A stretch of 64,000 nt of DNA from Hyposmocoma kahamanoa (GCF_003589595.1 NW_020653852.1:6115427-6179426); one strand, 5' to 3'; shown: positions 43,122-53,500, numbered from the stretch's first letter. Numbers and translations are program-made. The notes: generated by a model from the sequence alone, not told the origin.

Positions 43122-43458
43122 ATATTTTAATAGCAGTAGAGCTCCTTGTAAAAAAGATATTTTAATAGCAGTAGAGCTCCTTGTGAAAAAGTTTGTCCAG
43201 GGAAGTACTGCCACCTTACCTATTTCTGCCGCCAAGCAGTGATGTGGGCATTACTGCGTCCCGGTTTTGAAGGGGAAAAGTGCTGGGGAAATTATAGGTA
43301 CATGGGACTTGTCAACTTATGTTTCTGGGTAGGTAATGGGCGCAATGCGGTGCTTCTCCGATCTTTGCGTTTTAAAGTTTTGAGCGACACCACTGCAACT
43401 GTTATGTATAGGCGTGTCGCTTACCACTACACCCATGACTTGTTCGTCCCGTGTAGTG
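43122..43458 (+). repeat. SINE family A with 35-bp tandem duplication at its start
   Basis: A 35-base unit (43122-43156) made of nine flanking bases plus the first 26 bases of the SINE is repeated at 43157-43191 with one change. The rest of the element is complete to 'gacttgttcgtcccgtgtag'. The A-run end is replaced by the adjoining SINE C. Confidence 0.9.
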
Positions 43459-43678
43459 GTAATAATAATAACGCACACACTCAACATAGCCCCGCACTCG
43501 GGAAACCCTGTGTCGCGAGTGCCATGGACACACACATAGACAACCACAAATTACACCCAAACTTCCGAGAGAAATAAATGTAGGCGATACAAATATTGCA
43601 CCCGACCCCGGGAGTCGAACCTGAGACGTCTGCGTGGCAGTCCGGCATGGTAACCGTTCGGCCACGGAGACAGTTAAA
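43459..43678 (-). repeat. SINE family C, full-length copy
   Basis: The reversed copy runs from the (AAT)n tail to the head with the inverted B-box 'ggagtcgaacc' and 'taaccgttcggccacggaga'. Confidence 0.9.
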
Positions 43679-43799
43679 TCAAGAAAATTGGACTTATGGA
43701 AATATAGAAAAGGCAATAGGACTAAACCAGAAATAATGATCTTCTTTTTCTAATTCATTGTTTTTATTTTACTATGTACCCTTTAGTAGCCTAGTCACA

Positions 43800-43949
43800 C
43801 ACGTCCACAACGAATCAGGCGCTGTACTGTCGTTCTCCGTGTGATGTCCGAAACATTTACTGTCAAATAAATAACACTCGAACAAATCAAAAGACGCGTG
43901 ATGCGAATGAAGCTTCATACTTAACATTGTCTTTTTGTGTGTGGTTGGG
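43800..43949 (+). repeat. Repeat M, copy 2
   Basis: The part 43845-43935 aligns with 14338-14432 ('gcgaatgaagcttcatactt'). Confidence 0.6.
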
Positions 43950-44560
43950 TGTGGCCGGGGCATCTGTCTCGTGAGCAGCTAGCGCGTCTTAGCAGCGGTC
44001 TAGTTGAGGGCCTGAAGCGAGGCGACGCGCTGAGCATGTGAGTTGCCCTTTCAATTGTAAGCTATGTCCGGACATTGTCGCAGGACACTGCGACTGGCAT
44101 CTCCGGTACTAGCCCGGAGAGCTAGTAGAGAATAATCTAGATATCCTCCTGTCCCTCCAGCCGCTTAGGTTATTGGGAACTGGAGAGACGTCGTTTTTTC
44201 GGCGTCGGGAAGTGAGCGTGCCTGACAACTCCGCCACCAATGAGGAGATTTGGTAGTGACTCAGAGTCGACGGCTTAGCGGTGGCAACCGCTAGTTGTGC
44301 AATGCGCAACGGGAAGTGAGCGTGCCTACTGCTCCGGTACCTATCTGGAAAATAGGGAGGGTAACCGTACGTGCACCCAAAGTGGGTCACCGGAGGCACT
44401 AGCCTCTCGAAGAACCGGATGAAGTCAAGTGACAGAGGTCTGTGACAACCCTGTACACTGGCTGATCTGGGATCAGAACCTGAACTTATAAGGTTCTTGT
44501 GCACGCACTAGTTATAATGCCCGTCTCGTATACCCTCAGGATCGGTAGGGTGGGCCACTA
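43950..44560 (+). repeat. GC-rich island of about 600 bp, probable LINE untranslated region
   Basis: The composition switches sharply from AT-rich to GC-rich. The 18-mer CGGGAAGTGAGCGTGCCT occurs twice (44206-44223 and 44310-44327). Minus-strand frame 44109-44504 is open for 131 codons, but its sequence shows no domain. Such GC-rich blocks are, from memory, the untranslated parts of lepidopteran R1-type LINEs. This is inference. Confidence 0.4.
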
Positions 44561-45256
44561 TAATCAAAACTAATTAAGAAATATATGGGGGCTGTCTTTT
44601 AATTTCTTTGAGTATTACTTATTGTACAGTAATTGGTTCGGACGGATGTCGGACGGAGGACGAGAGTATCACCGATCACGTCGACAGACGGGACTACCTA
44701 TCGATGACGCCTCCAGTCCTATGTGCTCTAAGTTTTGTTATATATTTGATATTACGCATTTATGATAGTTATGTGTAGTTAAAAATTTTAAGTAAGTATA
44801 GTATTCTAGTAGTCTAATTTTAAAATCTACCGCTTAAGGTATCTTTGTAGCATACTTTCCCAATTAGTAGCTCTTCAAATTTATCTACAGTCTCCTAGCG
44901 TACTATTAAAATGTCCACTACAACCCTTTTCAAGATAACATGTGCATTATGCACAGAACAGAATTATAAAAGAATAGAATATAATATATTCAATAGATCA
45001 TCTCATATACCTTTACGGCTATTATTATTTTATCTCGACAAATGATAAATGTACAGACAAATCAATAAATCAAGGTATTGAATCGGTCAATGCCATACAG
45101 CATACAAGCGGTGCATCGTGACATAACGCAAAATGCTACACGATACAATGCACAAGATCATGAGGCCAATGGATCGATTACTTAGAAATAACCATTTGTT
45201 TACGATAAAAGAATTATTTACCTATTTGATTAATCACGAAAAACAATTAATGGAGT
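44561..45256. other. Unassigned; short shared segment
   Basis: 44636-44665 ('ttcggacggatgtcggacgg') recurs near 25990. It could be the 3' end of the GC-rich element. The rest is unassigned AT-rich sequence. Confidence 0.4.
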
Positions 45257-45468
45257 TTAGTAGCACTAGAGTTGCTTGTGAAAGAATTCGTCCAGGGAAG
45301 TACTGCTACCTTACGTATTCCTGCTGCCAAGCGGTAAAGTAAACTGTGTTCCGGTTTTGAAGGATTAGGGTGCTGGTAAAATTTGTCAGGGTGATGGGCG
45401 CAGTGGTAGCGCCATTGAGACCTTTGCGATTCAAAACTTCGACTCCTAACACTTGATATCATAAAAAA
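45257..45468 (+). repeat. SINE family A, internally deleted
   Basis: The copy runs from 'agcactagagttgcttgtga' to 'cacttgatatcataaaaaaa'. The 'gggacttgtcaacttatgtc' and 'aactgttatggacaggcgtg' regions are lost. Confidence 0.9.
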
Positions 45469-45589
45469 ATTAAACCAAATGCAGTCGTTTCAACAATATT
45501 CTTCCAAGAATGTTTTTGGTACAACTTAAACCGTTCAACTTTCTCTCGAGATCGTGTATTTTTGTTATTATAATTCAAGATTTATACAG

Positions 45590-45783
45590 TCCATGTCTGA
45601 CAACAACAAGAGGGGGACAAAGGCCTCTACAGGAGAATTTACCGTAATGACCGCACTTGACAAGGAGGTCAGCGATTCCTTGAAGGCGTTCATCGACATT
45701 CGACACCCAGGAGAAATTTGCGTGGTTTTTGTAGACGTGATCTCTCACGACGCACTTAACATCCTCTTAACAAACTTTTAACA
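45590..45783 (+). CDS. Candidate short exon or unknown ORF fragment
   Basis: The frame from about the Met at 45593 reads MSDNNKRGTKASTGEFTVMT, then ALDKEVSDSLKAFIDIRHPG, and ends at a TAA at 45779-45781. An AATAAA follows within 10 bases (about 45788). The base composition is less AT-rich than the flanks, and codon use looks plausible. An AG lies about 10 bases before the Met's upstream extension. I recognise no family. It could be a terminal exon, a transposon gag fragment or chance. Confidence 0.25.
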
Positions 45784-46073
45784 TCAAAATAAATCCTCAA
45801 GAGCTTTCTTCTCTTTTAATATTTTCTTTTAAATTTGCGTAACAAAGGTATTTAAAACGCAATGTCATTTAGCACTCACTCGTTAAACGCAATAAATGTC
45901 TTTAGAAAGTAGAATGCCGGTGTTTACCGGAATTCCTATTAGTTACTTACTTTATAATGACCGTTACCCACTTATTCTACGAATATAATTAATTATGCAA
46001 AAATATTTATTTATTTTTTAACATATTTTATTTTTTAGTTTCAGTAGCATGGCCTAGATTGCAATATTTTATT
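45784..46073. other. Unassigned AT-rich sequence
   Basis: No further gene signal is seen after the AATAAA near 45788. Confidence 0.4.
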
Positions 46074-46290
46074 TTTATTGAACGTCATGATGTTTTTACT
46101 GCCATAATAGTCTAATTTCATCGTCATTTAGTTTTTGTGAATATATTCTACTAATGTTTTATTATTATATTTGTATCAACGAAGATCGAACAAACACAAA
46201 AAGCATTCCTCCGACTCGACTGTACTTGAACCAGCGACTGTGGCCTCAACGTGGCTACGATTGTCCCAAGTTTTTATCAAATTGTTCTCA
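46074..46290 (-). repeat. SINE family B, diverged copy
   Basis: In reverse the tail ('ttgaacgtcatgatg'), the body ('caacgaagatcgaac') and a decayed head ('gtacttgaaccagcgactgt') follow the family B order. Confidence 0.65.
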
Positions 46291-46395
46291 CTGAAAATAA
46301 GCAACTCTTGATCTAGCTACTTACATGAACATGAATTTACCGGCGTTTAACTTGTAAAATCGTTAGAACGACTTTTCCTTCTTTAGCATTCCTGA

Positions 46396-46521
46396 AAAAG
46401 CCTAACGCCACAGGTAGGTACTTCTTGGTATGATAGCATACCAAGAAGTATCCTGTGGCGTGTGGTGTACCTGTGGCGTTAGGCCTTTTGAGTAGAATAG
46501 GAGATACCTATTCTACTCAAA
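46396..46521. repeat. Three stacked hairpins
   Basis: The outer stem GCCTAACGCCACAGGTA (46400-46416) pairs perfectly with 46468-46484. Inside it, TACTTCTTGGTATG (46419-46432) pairs perfectly with 46437-46450. Next to it, TTTGAGTAGAATAGG (46487-46501) pairs perfectly with 46507-46521. Confidence 0.9.
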
Positions 46522-46634
46522 TATTCTTACTGATTATTTTAATCTGTACCAGTTTAAACTATAATTTACAGAAACTATGACGTGTCGACTATGCAGATGC
46601 AGATTCAAGACAGAGGCATTTCAAATATATGAAA

Positions 46635-46765
46635 TAGATCCTAAGGCAGCAAAATTCGGAACGGTGCATAGCATTTAAGATTATTTGAAAAGAGCAATCC
46701 CAAGAGTTTCTTGCTCGTTCTTCTCAGGGAGGTCAGCGTAGTGAACGAGCAATAGCTTAAAAGAT
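46635..46765 (+). repeat. Repeat G, copy 2
   Basis: The copy shares 'agagtttcttgctcgttctt' and 'aacgagcaatag' with the insert at 26321-26506. Confidence 0.65.
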
Positions 46766-46829
46766 GGCGTTTTATAGTGTACAATTTTTACATGCATGAA
46801 AAATAAAATAATATAAATAAATAAAATAT

Positions 46830-46985
46830 TTTTTTTTTTTTTTTTATAGCTGACAGGCAAATGACTCCACTCCACCTGATGTTAAGTGGAAAGTGGTATC
46901 CAAACGCGAAGGAACCTAGTGCAGCGATGGAATCCTCACTGCACTAGCCGCCTCCACCCTGCCTGCCTACAATATGCCTCTTCAC
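46830..46985 (-). pseudogene. LINE 3' end with A-run
   Basis: In reverse, a frame-like stretch (RREEAYCRQAGWRRLVQ, then about 'HLTSGGVESFACQL') ends in an uninterrupted A-run of about 19. From memory, the last part resembles the end of a lepidopteran non-LTR element. Confidence 0.5.
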
Positions 46986-47038
46986 GCCTCGTTTGACTGA
47001 CTATTTGACTTTGACTTTGACATTTGTGCGTGGTGCGT

Positions 47039-47167
47039 TCAGCGGGACGTTCAAGGTTCATGTGTACATTACGCGCAAACGTGTGTCTTGTGTTAGATAT
47101 ATTCATGATACATCCAACAAAAGACACAATGTACGCGCAAACCATGAACGCTCCACTGAATTGTCGT
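47039..47167. repeat. Imperfect fold-back, arms about 55-65 bp
   Basis: The left arm 'ttcagcgggacgttcaaggt' and the complement of the right arm 'ttcagtggagcgttcatggt' align, and both continue into GTACATT and GTGTCTT blocks. The left arm has a 12-base extra 'acgcgcaaacgt'. Confidence 0.7.
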
Positions 47168-47589
47168 TGCGAATTAGTGGCCACCTTTAACGGGTCTGTT
47201 CCTGATTAACAACTACCTTAAGAACAGTGATTTTTAAAGTCGTTTTACGGTATAAACTCCTGTTTTAATTAGCTCACTTTCATTGAAATGGTGCAAGTCA
47301 TGTCTATTAGCTAACAACGCCTATTGCTCCTAAAGTGACAAAACATTTTGTAATTCATAACGAACCTATTTATTCCCACAGAGTAAGTTGCGAATACAAA
47401 ATGATGATTTCTCTTTAAAGTAGATTCAAACTCACGCATTTTAGCGCAACCTTTTTAACCAAATGTTACAAGACATAATTTTTCATACGACTCTGTGTGA
47501 ACTAGAACAGTTTTAAATATTGTTATGTAACAGTTAGTCAGCTGATCAGATTCAATGCGAATAGAAAAATGTTGTAGAGAGCATAACAA
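47168..47589. other. Unassigned sequence
   Basis: No gene or recognised repeat is visible. Confidence 0.45.
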
Positions 47590-48030
47590 ACACAAGTCGC
47601 ACCCTTAATGTAAAAAGGTCACATCTGCAAAATGGCAAGTTTACAGAAGAGATATTTGCCAGATGTCAATTGCCTGGTATCAAATCATTGAATTCCCTGT
47701 ACTCATAACCAGAGCAACGGAATTCACTCTGAGTCACTTCCCAGAACACCCAGATAAGAACTAATTTAGAAAGTTCATTTCCCTAATTGGTCCTACTGGG
47801 AATCGAACCCGGGACCTCCGCATCCAGCTGAAAACAGCCACTGAGGTCGTAATTGTAGAGAGTTTTAAAGATTCTACGAACAAAATTAGTCGATAACTTT
47901 TTATACTCAAATAGGAGAGTTATAAAATGTAACATGTACCTACATAATTTGTTTTATGTAATTCCTATTGTTTTTATGAATTTTTGTGATAAAAGCACTT
48001 TTGAGGTAAGACCACATGTCACCTTATTAA
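47590..48030 (+). repeat. Family J copy split by SINE E
   Basis: 47590-47660 ('aaggtcacatctgcaaaatg') and 47846-48030 ('agagttttaaagattctacg', 'agtcgataactttttatact') are consecutive parts of family J. A reversed SINE E lies between. 47900-47925 also serves as the empty-site reference for the TAA element at 56181. Confidence 0.8.
47665..47845 (-). repeat. SINE family E, full-length copy nested in J
   Basis: In reverse, the head with the inverted B-box 'ggaatcgaacc' at about 47791 is followed by 'gaactttctaaatt' and 'gggtgttctgggaag' and closes with 'accaggcaattg'. AGAGA flanks both sides, a possible target duplication. Confidence 0.8.
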
Positions 48031-48221
48031 ACCAAGTGTATGAAGTATATGAAATAATTAAACGCGAGATAAACACGCACATGATAATTAATAGTAGCTA
48101 CAAAGCAACAAACCTAAGCCTGAATAGACAGACATGTCAGGTTCTAATTCATTTACTGACTTTTATGGTCAGACATGGAGCCAAACAACCTGCACCTTTG
48201 GTTAGACCCCGTGGCATCACT

Positions 48222-48533
48222 TTAGTAGCAGTAAAGCACCTTGTGAAAGAATGCGTCCAGGGAAGTACTTGTACCTTATCTATTTCTGCCGCCAAGAAGT
48301 AATGTGAGCATTACTGTGTTTCGGTTTTGAAGGGCAAGGGTGCTGCTGAAATTACAGGCATATGGAACTTGTCAACTTATGTCTCAGATTGACAGACGTC
48401 AAGTGGCAGTGTCCCAGTGTCATATATCTTTGCGATTTAAAGCTCTGAGTGGCACGACAACTCCTACGGATAGGCGTCTCGTTTAACACCAGACGCACGA
48501 CTTGTTCGTTCCGTCACTTGGCATAATAAAAAA
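48222..48533 (+). repeat. SINE family A, full-length copy
   Basis: It is complete from 'gtagcagtaaagcaccttgt' to 'ccgtcacttggcataataaa' with a terminal A-run. It is one of the best references for the family. Confidence 0.9.
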
Positions 48534-48549
48534 AATCTAAATCTAAATT

Positions 48550-49290
48550 AAAAATGTTGATCTACAATCTTATGACATCTTTGGGGTAATTTTTGAACTC
48601 CTCTTCCATAAATAAATCTTGACTATACTTAGAAAATANNNNNNNNNNNNNNNNNNNNNNNNNNNNNNNNNNNNNNNNNNNNNNNNNNNNNNNNNNNNNN
48701 NNNNNNNNNNNNNNNNNNNNNNNNNNNNNNNNNNNNNNNNNNNNNNNNNNNNNNNNNNNNNNNNNNNNNNNNNNNNNNNNNNNNNNNNNNNNNNNNNNNN
48801 NNNNNNNNNNNNNNNNNNNNNNNNNNNNNNNNNNNNNNNNNNNNNNNNNNNNNNNNNNNNNNNNNNNNNNNNNNNNNNNNNNNNNNNNNNNNNNNNNNNN
48901 NNNNNNNNNNNNNNNNNNNNNNNNNNNNNNNNNNNNNNNNNNNNNNNNNNNNNNNNNNNNNNNNNNNNNNNNNNNNNNNNNNNNNNNNNNNNNNNNNNNN
49001 NNNNNNNNNNNNNNNNNNNNNNNNNNNNNNNNNNNNNNAATACAATTCTTATGTCGTGTCCATTTAAAGAATTTTGTAAAGACCGAAACAATTAAAAATG
49101 TGAAGGTAATATCGGGCGAATACGGTGGCTGAGATAACACATGCCAACCTAACTGCAATCAGTTTTTGATGGCTTTGTAAAGATGTGTATGTTTTTTGGC
49201 ATTATCATGATGAAATTTGCAATTCAGCGGTGCTGGGCGTTTTCATGAATCTTAAACTTAAAACTTTCCCGCCACTCTTACAATGCGCGC
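48550..49290 (-). pseudogene. mariner transposase remnant, copy 2 (spans the gap)
   Basis: On the minus strand the frame FHHDNAKKHTHLYKAIKN carries the second catalytic Asp. A stop follows, then WHVLSQPPYSPD and, after a slip, LFRSLQNSLNGHDIRIV. The assembly gap intervenes. Beyond it RGVQKLPQRCHKIVDQHF and a stop give the usual C-terminus. The third Asp ('APSD' position) is not preserved. The N-terminal half is missing, and no inverted ends were found. Confidence 0.8.
48639..49038. other. Assembly gap of 400 N
   Basis: There are exactly 400 undetermined bases. The flanks belong to the same mariner remnant. Open frames crossing the gap are meaningless. Confidence 0.99.
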
Positions 49291-50017
49291 TAAAATGTTA
49301 TTGTTGTTGTTGTTTGTTTGTTTATTGAGCATTGGCTATGGACTCATCAGCTTAAAAATGTAACAAAATAATTAAGAAACTCAATACGTAAAATATCCTT
49401 AGACTAAAATTAATTCTCGTAAAGACCACAAAAATCCGCCATTCTTTTACTAAAATATTACATTTAAAATAATCCTAGACAATATAATATTTTAAAAGAA
49501 AAAAGGTCCCTTTTTTGCATTGACCTAATGTTTTTTTGTTTAAAGTTAGCTAGTAGCAAAAACCGCACGATCTTTTTGGTAAGCCCATTAAGGTTTTTTT
49601 TTATCTTTCGACATGTTTTTTGTTAAGTGTTTATTGTAACTTAAATGTTTTTTTAATTTAATTTTTTTATTTATTATACTTTTCCAGTTTATTTTTGTAT
49701 TATGCAATAGAAAAGAAACACGCGTTAGTGCTTTCAAACACACTACTCCGTTTAGGGTTCTCTTAACTTTTCTTTACGACAACGACGTCCTCAATTTGGT
49801 CATGATAAGTTCGCCTTGGTGGGCCCTTATCGACTTGCTCGCTCACAACCGCCTTATATCTGTTTCGTCCTAACCACCTAAGCCTGCTTATGGGAAAAGA
49901 ATTTCTCTATCTTTGTCACTACATTTTTCACGTCACGATGTTGTTATATGTCCGTTATGAAATGACAAAATGGTTCATCTTACAAACTGAATCATAAACC
50001 TGTCATAAATATACATA
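49291..50017. other. Unassigned; (GTT)n and T-rich runs
   Basis: A (GTT)n with (GTTT)n run lies at about 49303-49325. 49735-49905 is less AT-rich, but no frame or repeat is recognised. Confidence 0.45.
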
Positions 50018-51285
50018 GGGTGCACTATAAGTTTCCGGAACTGGCCACTTACATATACAATATTTAAAAAGTAATTACAACATTTGAAAATGGAACTCTT
50101 TGGCTGTAGAATACAGTTTGTTTCATCTAAATGTCACTTGTTTTTACATTATGGCGTCATTTTAGAAATTGGTTGTCTACATCACCATGGATTTAACTCT
50201 AAAATTTTCGTAGTATGATTTTCTATGACTTCAAGTGTAATTCCACAGCTCAGCGGAGCTTCGTTCGGCTTCAAACTGCTTTTGGCGATGAAGCGCCATG
50301 CAAGACGACTATTCATAGCTGGTTTGCAGAATTCAAACGCGGTCGTGTGAATCTCAGTGACGAATTTCGTGATGATTGTCCGTCCACTGCCGTGAACAAC
50401 AAAAACATCGATGCTGTGCGCCGTATGATCAAAACAGACAGGCATGTGACATATCATGAGATTCGGGCATCTTTGGGCATAGGCATGAGCCAAATACAAT
50501 CAATACTACACAAACATTTGAGCATGAAAAAGCTGTGCTCTCGGTGGATCCAAACAATTTGACTGAGGCTAAAAAAACGGACCGCGTCACTTGGTGCAAT
50601 GCAAAGATTCAACGAAGGGGCGTCAAATTTGGTGTGGGTTATAGTAACAGATGACGAAACACGATCCCAAAACAAAGCAGCAATCGAGCGCATGGGTCTT
50701 TTGAGATGAGCCGAAACCAACCAAAGTGGCGCGCGTGCAAAATGCCACTAAGCGGATGATTGCTTCTTTTTTTAATAAAACTGGACACGTGGCTACTATT
50801 GTTTTAAACAATCGTTGTACCGTCGTGAATAGTGATTGATACACGACCATTTGTTTGCCGAAAATTATAGATAAACTCCGTAAAAATAACCGCAAACGCC
50901 GTATCATCTTGCACCACGATGATGCCAGTTCTCACACGGCCAGACAGACAAATGAATTTTTGAATGTGAACAAAGTTGACCTTATGAGCCATCCCGCGTA
51001 CAGTCCCGACCTGGCACCTTGTGACTTTTATTTATTTCCAAAAATTAAGAACCATTTACGCGGTCAACGATTTTCATCACCTGAAGAGGCTGTCGAAGAA
51101 TACGAAAAATATGTTTCAGAGATTGTCACGGAGGAGTGGCATAAATGTTTTCAAAATTGGTTCATTCGTATGAAAAAGTGCATTAACGCTAACGGAGAAT
51201 ATTTTGAGAAACAATAAATTCATTTCTGACCATTTATAGTATTTTTCTTTCTTATTCATTCCGGAAACTTATAGCGCACCACACG
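50018..51285 (+). mobile_element. mariner element, copy 1, near full length with inverted ends
   Basis: The left end GGTGCACTATAAGTTTCCGG (50019-50038) and its inverted partner (51261-51280, one difference) bound 1262 bp, the normal mariner size. TA dinucleotides lie close outside both ends (50016-50017 and 51286-51287). The right flank has four extra bases, so the exact duplication is unclear. Confidence 0.9.
50186..51217 (+). pseudogene. mariner transposase, broken
   Basis: This is a cut-and-paste transposase that moves the element into TA sites. The start is taken at the ATG at 50186 (MDLT), one frame away from the main N-terminal frame. Helix-turn-helix DNA-binding region TTIHSWFAEFKRGR and YHEIRASLGIGMSQIQ are followed by CSRW. 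After a frame slip comes the first catalytic Asp region VWVIVTDDET (about 50650). The second is HHDDASSH (50918) and the third YSPDLAPCD (51023), with the D34D spacing of true mariners. At least three frameshifts and one TGA (about 50837) inactivate it. The C-terminal frame ends at 51215-51217. The length (about 343 codons) is that of a complete gene. Confidence 0.9.
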
Positions 51286-51388
51286 TAATTATAAACAAGA
51301 CTTTAGTGACTAATGAGCATTGTAAGCATTTAAAAAGTTATATAAAAGTAAAAGATAACGGATTATTATCAGTAACATAACTTAAAAA

Positions 51389-51655
51389 AAACACCTCAAC
51401 ATTTTGCGAAATTGTATCTATTTACCAAGTTTTATTGAAATCGGTTAAAACCCAATAACCAGATTCATCCCCTAATTTATCACCCTTGAAGGTAGAATAT
51501 TTTCTTCAAATTTGGATGAAACCACTAATGAAGTACACCCTTTCCAACAGAAAAAGAGTAATTGAAATCGATTTACAAATGTCGGAGTATTCGCGTAACA
51601 TAAAAGAAACACAAAAACTACAGTCGAATCCTCCTTTTTTAAAGTCAGTTAAGAA
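51389..51655 (+). mobile_element. MITE family D, nearly complete
   Basis: All internal blocks are present from 'acacctcaacattttgcgaa' to 'cctccttttttaaagtcagt'. The first 'aaaaccgac' is altered. Confidence 0.85.
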
Positions 51656-51934
51656 GAAATACCCGCAAAAGAAACCTACTTCATTTATATTGACGCAACC
51701 TGGAAATTTTAAGGCCAGCGCAACAGTATCTTGGCTGCATTAACTGTACCTAGACGAGCATATATCATTTTTGTCCACACTTCACTTTCCATCGGAAGAT
51801 TAACAAGAAAAATATGTATGTGTGTCAGCGAATCGTGGAATTAATTTACTGTATTTTTTAGGTTTTCTCCGTGGTTAAAAAACCAAATACGTACGCAATT
51901 TATAATAAAAAACTAAAACTACCCTAAAACGAGA

Positions 51935-52395
51935 GTTATAGCCTCAGTATGGCAAGGTCGTGGGTCGAATCCACCCTGATCGAAGGAATTTTCTATTGCA
52001 CTAATTGCATCTTTGTATCAATAACACCTTAAAATTATTCTGTGTATATAGTAGTAGAAACAATCCGTCTTCACAATGGGAGTACCAGTGTACAATATGA
52101 TAGCACAAAAAATCAACGATACGATGCAGAAAGAAAATACATTTATTTGACTACAACAAAAGAAAAAACGAAACAAAACAGAACAAAAATATAAAGACAC
52201 TTACTGAAAACTATTAATCGTAAGACACAAATAGATGATTACAAAATAAAACAAAAAAAATTAAAACACGAAGTGAATTGTTTCTGAGTGTTCTATCTTT
52301 GTTTAATAATTATAAGAAACTAGTGGAGTAATTTCACAAAAAATAATTTAATATCATTGTGGCGAAACATTCTGACATTCAATAAAAACTTAATT
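51935..52395 (+). repeat. Two SINE family B fragments
   Basis: The first (51935-52025) keeps a decayed head ('gtgggtcgaatccaccctga') and 'gcatctttgtatcaataa'. The second (52272-52395) starts at 'gtttctgagtgttctatctt' and keeps the tail 'aaactagtggagtaatttca'. Unassigned A-rich sequence lies between them. Confidence 0.65.
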
Positions 52396-52446
52396 CACAT
52401 AAACAAGGCAACTAGGTATAAAGGTATAAAGATACTGTACTACTTT

Positions 52447-52672
52447 AACTGCCTCCGGAGCCGAACGGTAAAATGCCTGCCTGACTGCACCCAGAGGTCC
52501 CAGGTTCGATTCCCGGGCTGGGAGAAATATTTGTATGGCCTACATTTATTTCTCTCGTGAGTTTGGGTGTAACTTGTCGTTGTCTATGTGTGTGTCCATG
52601 GCATCCGCGACACAGGGTTTCCCTAGTGCAGGGATGTTGAGTGTGTGCGTTATTATTATTATTATATTATAC
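52447..52672 (+). repeat. SINE family C, full-length copy
   Basis: The head 'aactgcctccggagccgaac' with the B-box GGTTCGATTCC, the body and the tail (ATT)n are complete. Confidence 0.9.
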
Positions 52673-53500
52673 TTTGCGTAGTGCCAGCTGCGGTAACCAA
52701 AAGGTCACTGACTCAGTATTTACTGGAAAAAGCAATGCGTTCCCTACACTGATGTTCAGATTTTCAGTTTCACCAGTTACAAAATGAAGTGGACGATGTG
52801 GACTGTATGAGAATGAAGTGAAGAAGGCGACAGAAATTAGCACAAATATAGAAGAAACGCAATAGCAAAAACATATAATACACGACACATTCACTGACAA
52901 GCAATACATCAAAAATAATACGAAAAAAAACATAGCATATAGCAAAAACAAGAACATAAAAAAGCATCATGAAGCGCTTTAAGATTGAGGTAGAAATAGG
53001 GCTAACAACGCAGTTTTTTAACATTGAAGAGCTTCTTAACTCCTGAAATCAAATATTGGAATGATGTTTATTTTATTATGGTTTTTATTTTTTGTTTTGT
53101 AATGCAATGTATGAATGATATAAACTCTTGACTTGTAACTTATAATATTGTGCGAATAAATTATTTTCACTTAATGATGAGACGTATTGAAATTACCTCC
53201 ATTCATCGAAAATAAAACAATATTCACATGTACAACAATTAAAGTTACTCATCTAAAAGATTATGTTTAGAAAAAAATCAAAGGTGAACGACAAAGACCA
53301 TAATTTTATTTTGATAAAAAATATAAACTTGATCAAAAGCGTGTGGGACGCTCCATAACAGGATTCCGTAGCCATTACGCAATTCGGCTTCATCATATTC
53401 TTTGACTTTACACACAATATTGTCCTCGTAACGAAAAAAGGCACAACCATACAGCAGCGTACTTTATACAGCAGTTGTTGCCTTTTTTCGTTCTGGGGGC
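52673..53500. other. Unassigned AT-rich sequence
   Basis: No gene is visible. Minus-strand frames 52667-53024 are overlapping, low-complexity hydrophobic readings. Confidence 0.45.

Noticed and set aside
42915..43235. Open frame starting MAAEIGKVAVLP, also at 26518-26814 and in part at 45247-45462
   Set aside because: The same peptide recurs wherever a SINE family A lies in that orientation. It is a reading of the repeat ('gccgccaag...gtactgcc' reversed), not a gene.
44109..44504. 131-codon minus-strand frame
   Set aside because: It lies in a GC-rich block where stop codons are rare by composition. The sequence has no recognisable domain, and the block looks like non-coding repeat.
48562..49158. 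Long open frames across the N run
   Set aside because: The length is an artefact of undetermined bases. Only the flanking mariner sequence is informative.
50182..50499. Minus-strand frames overlapping the mariner transposase
   Set aside because: They are antisense shadows of the transposase reading frame.
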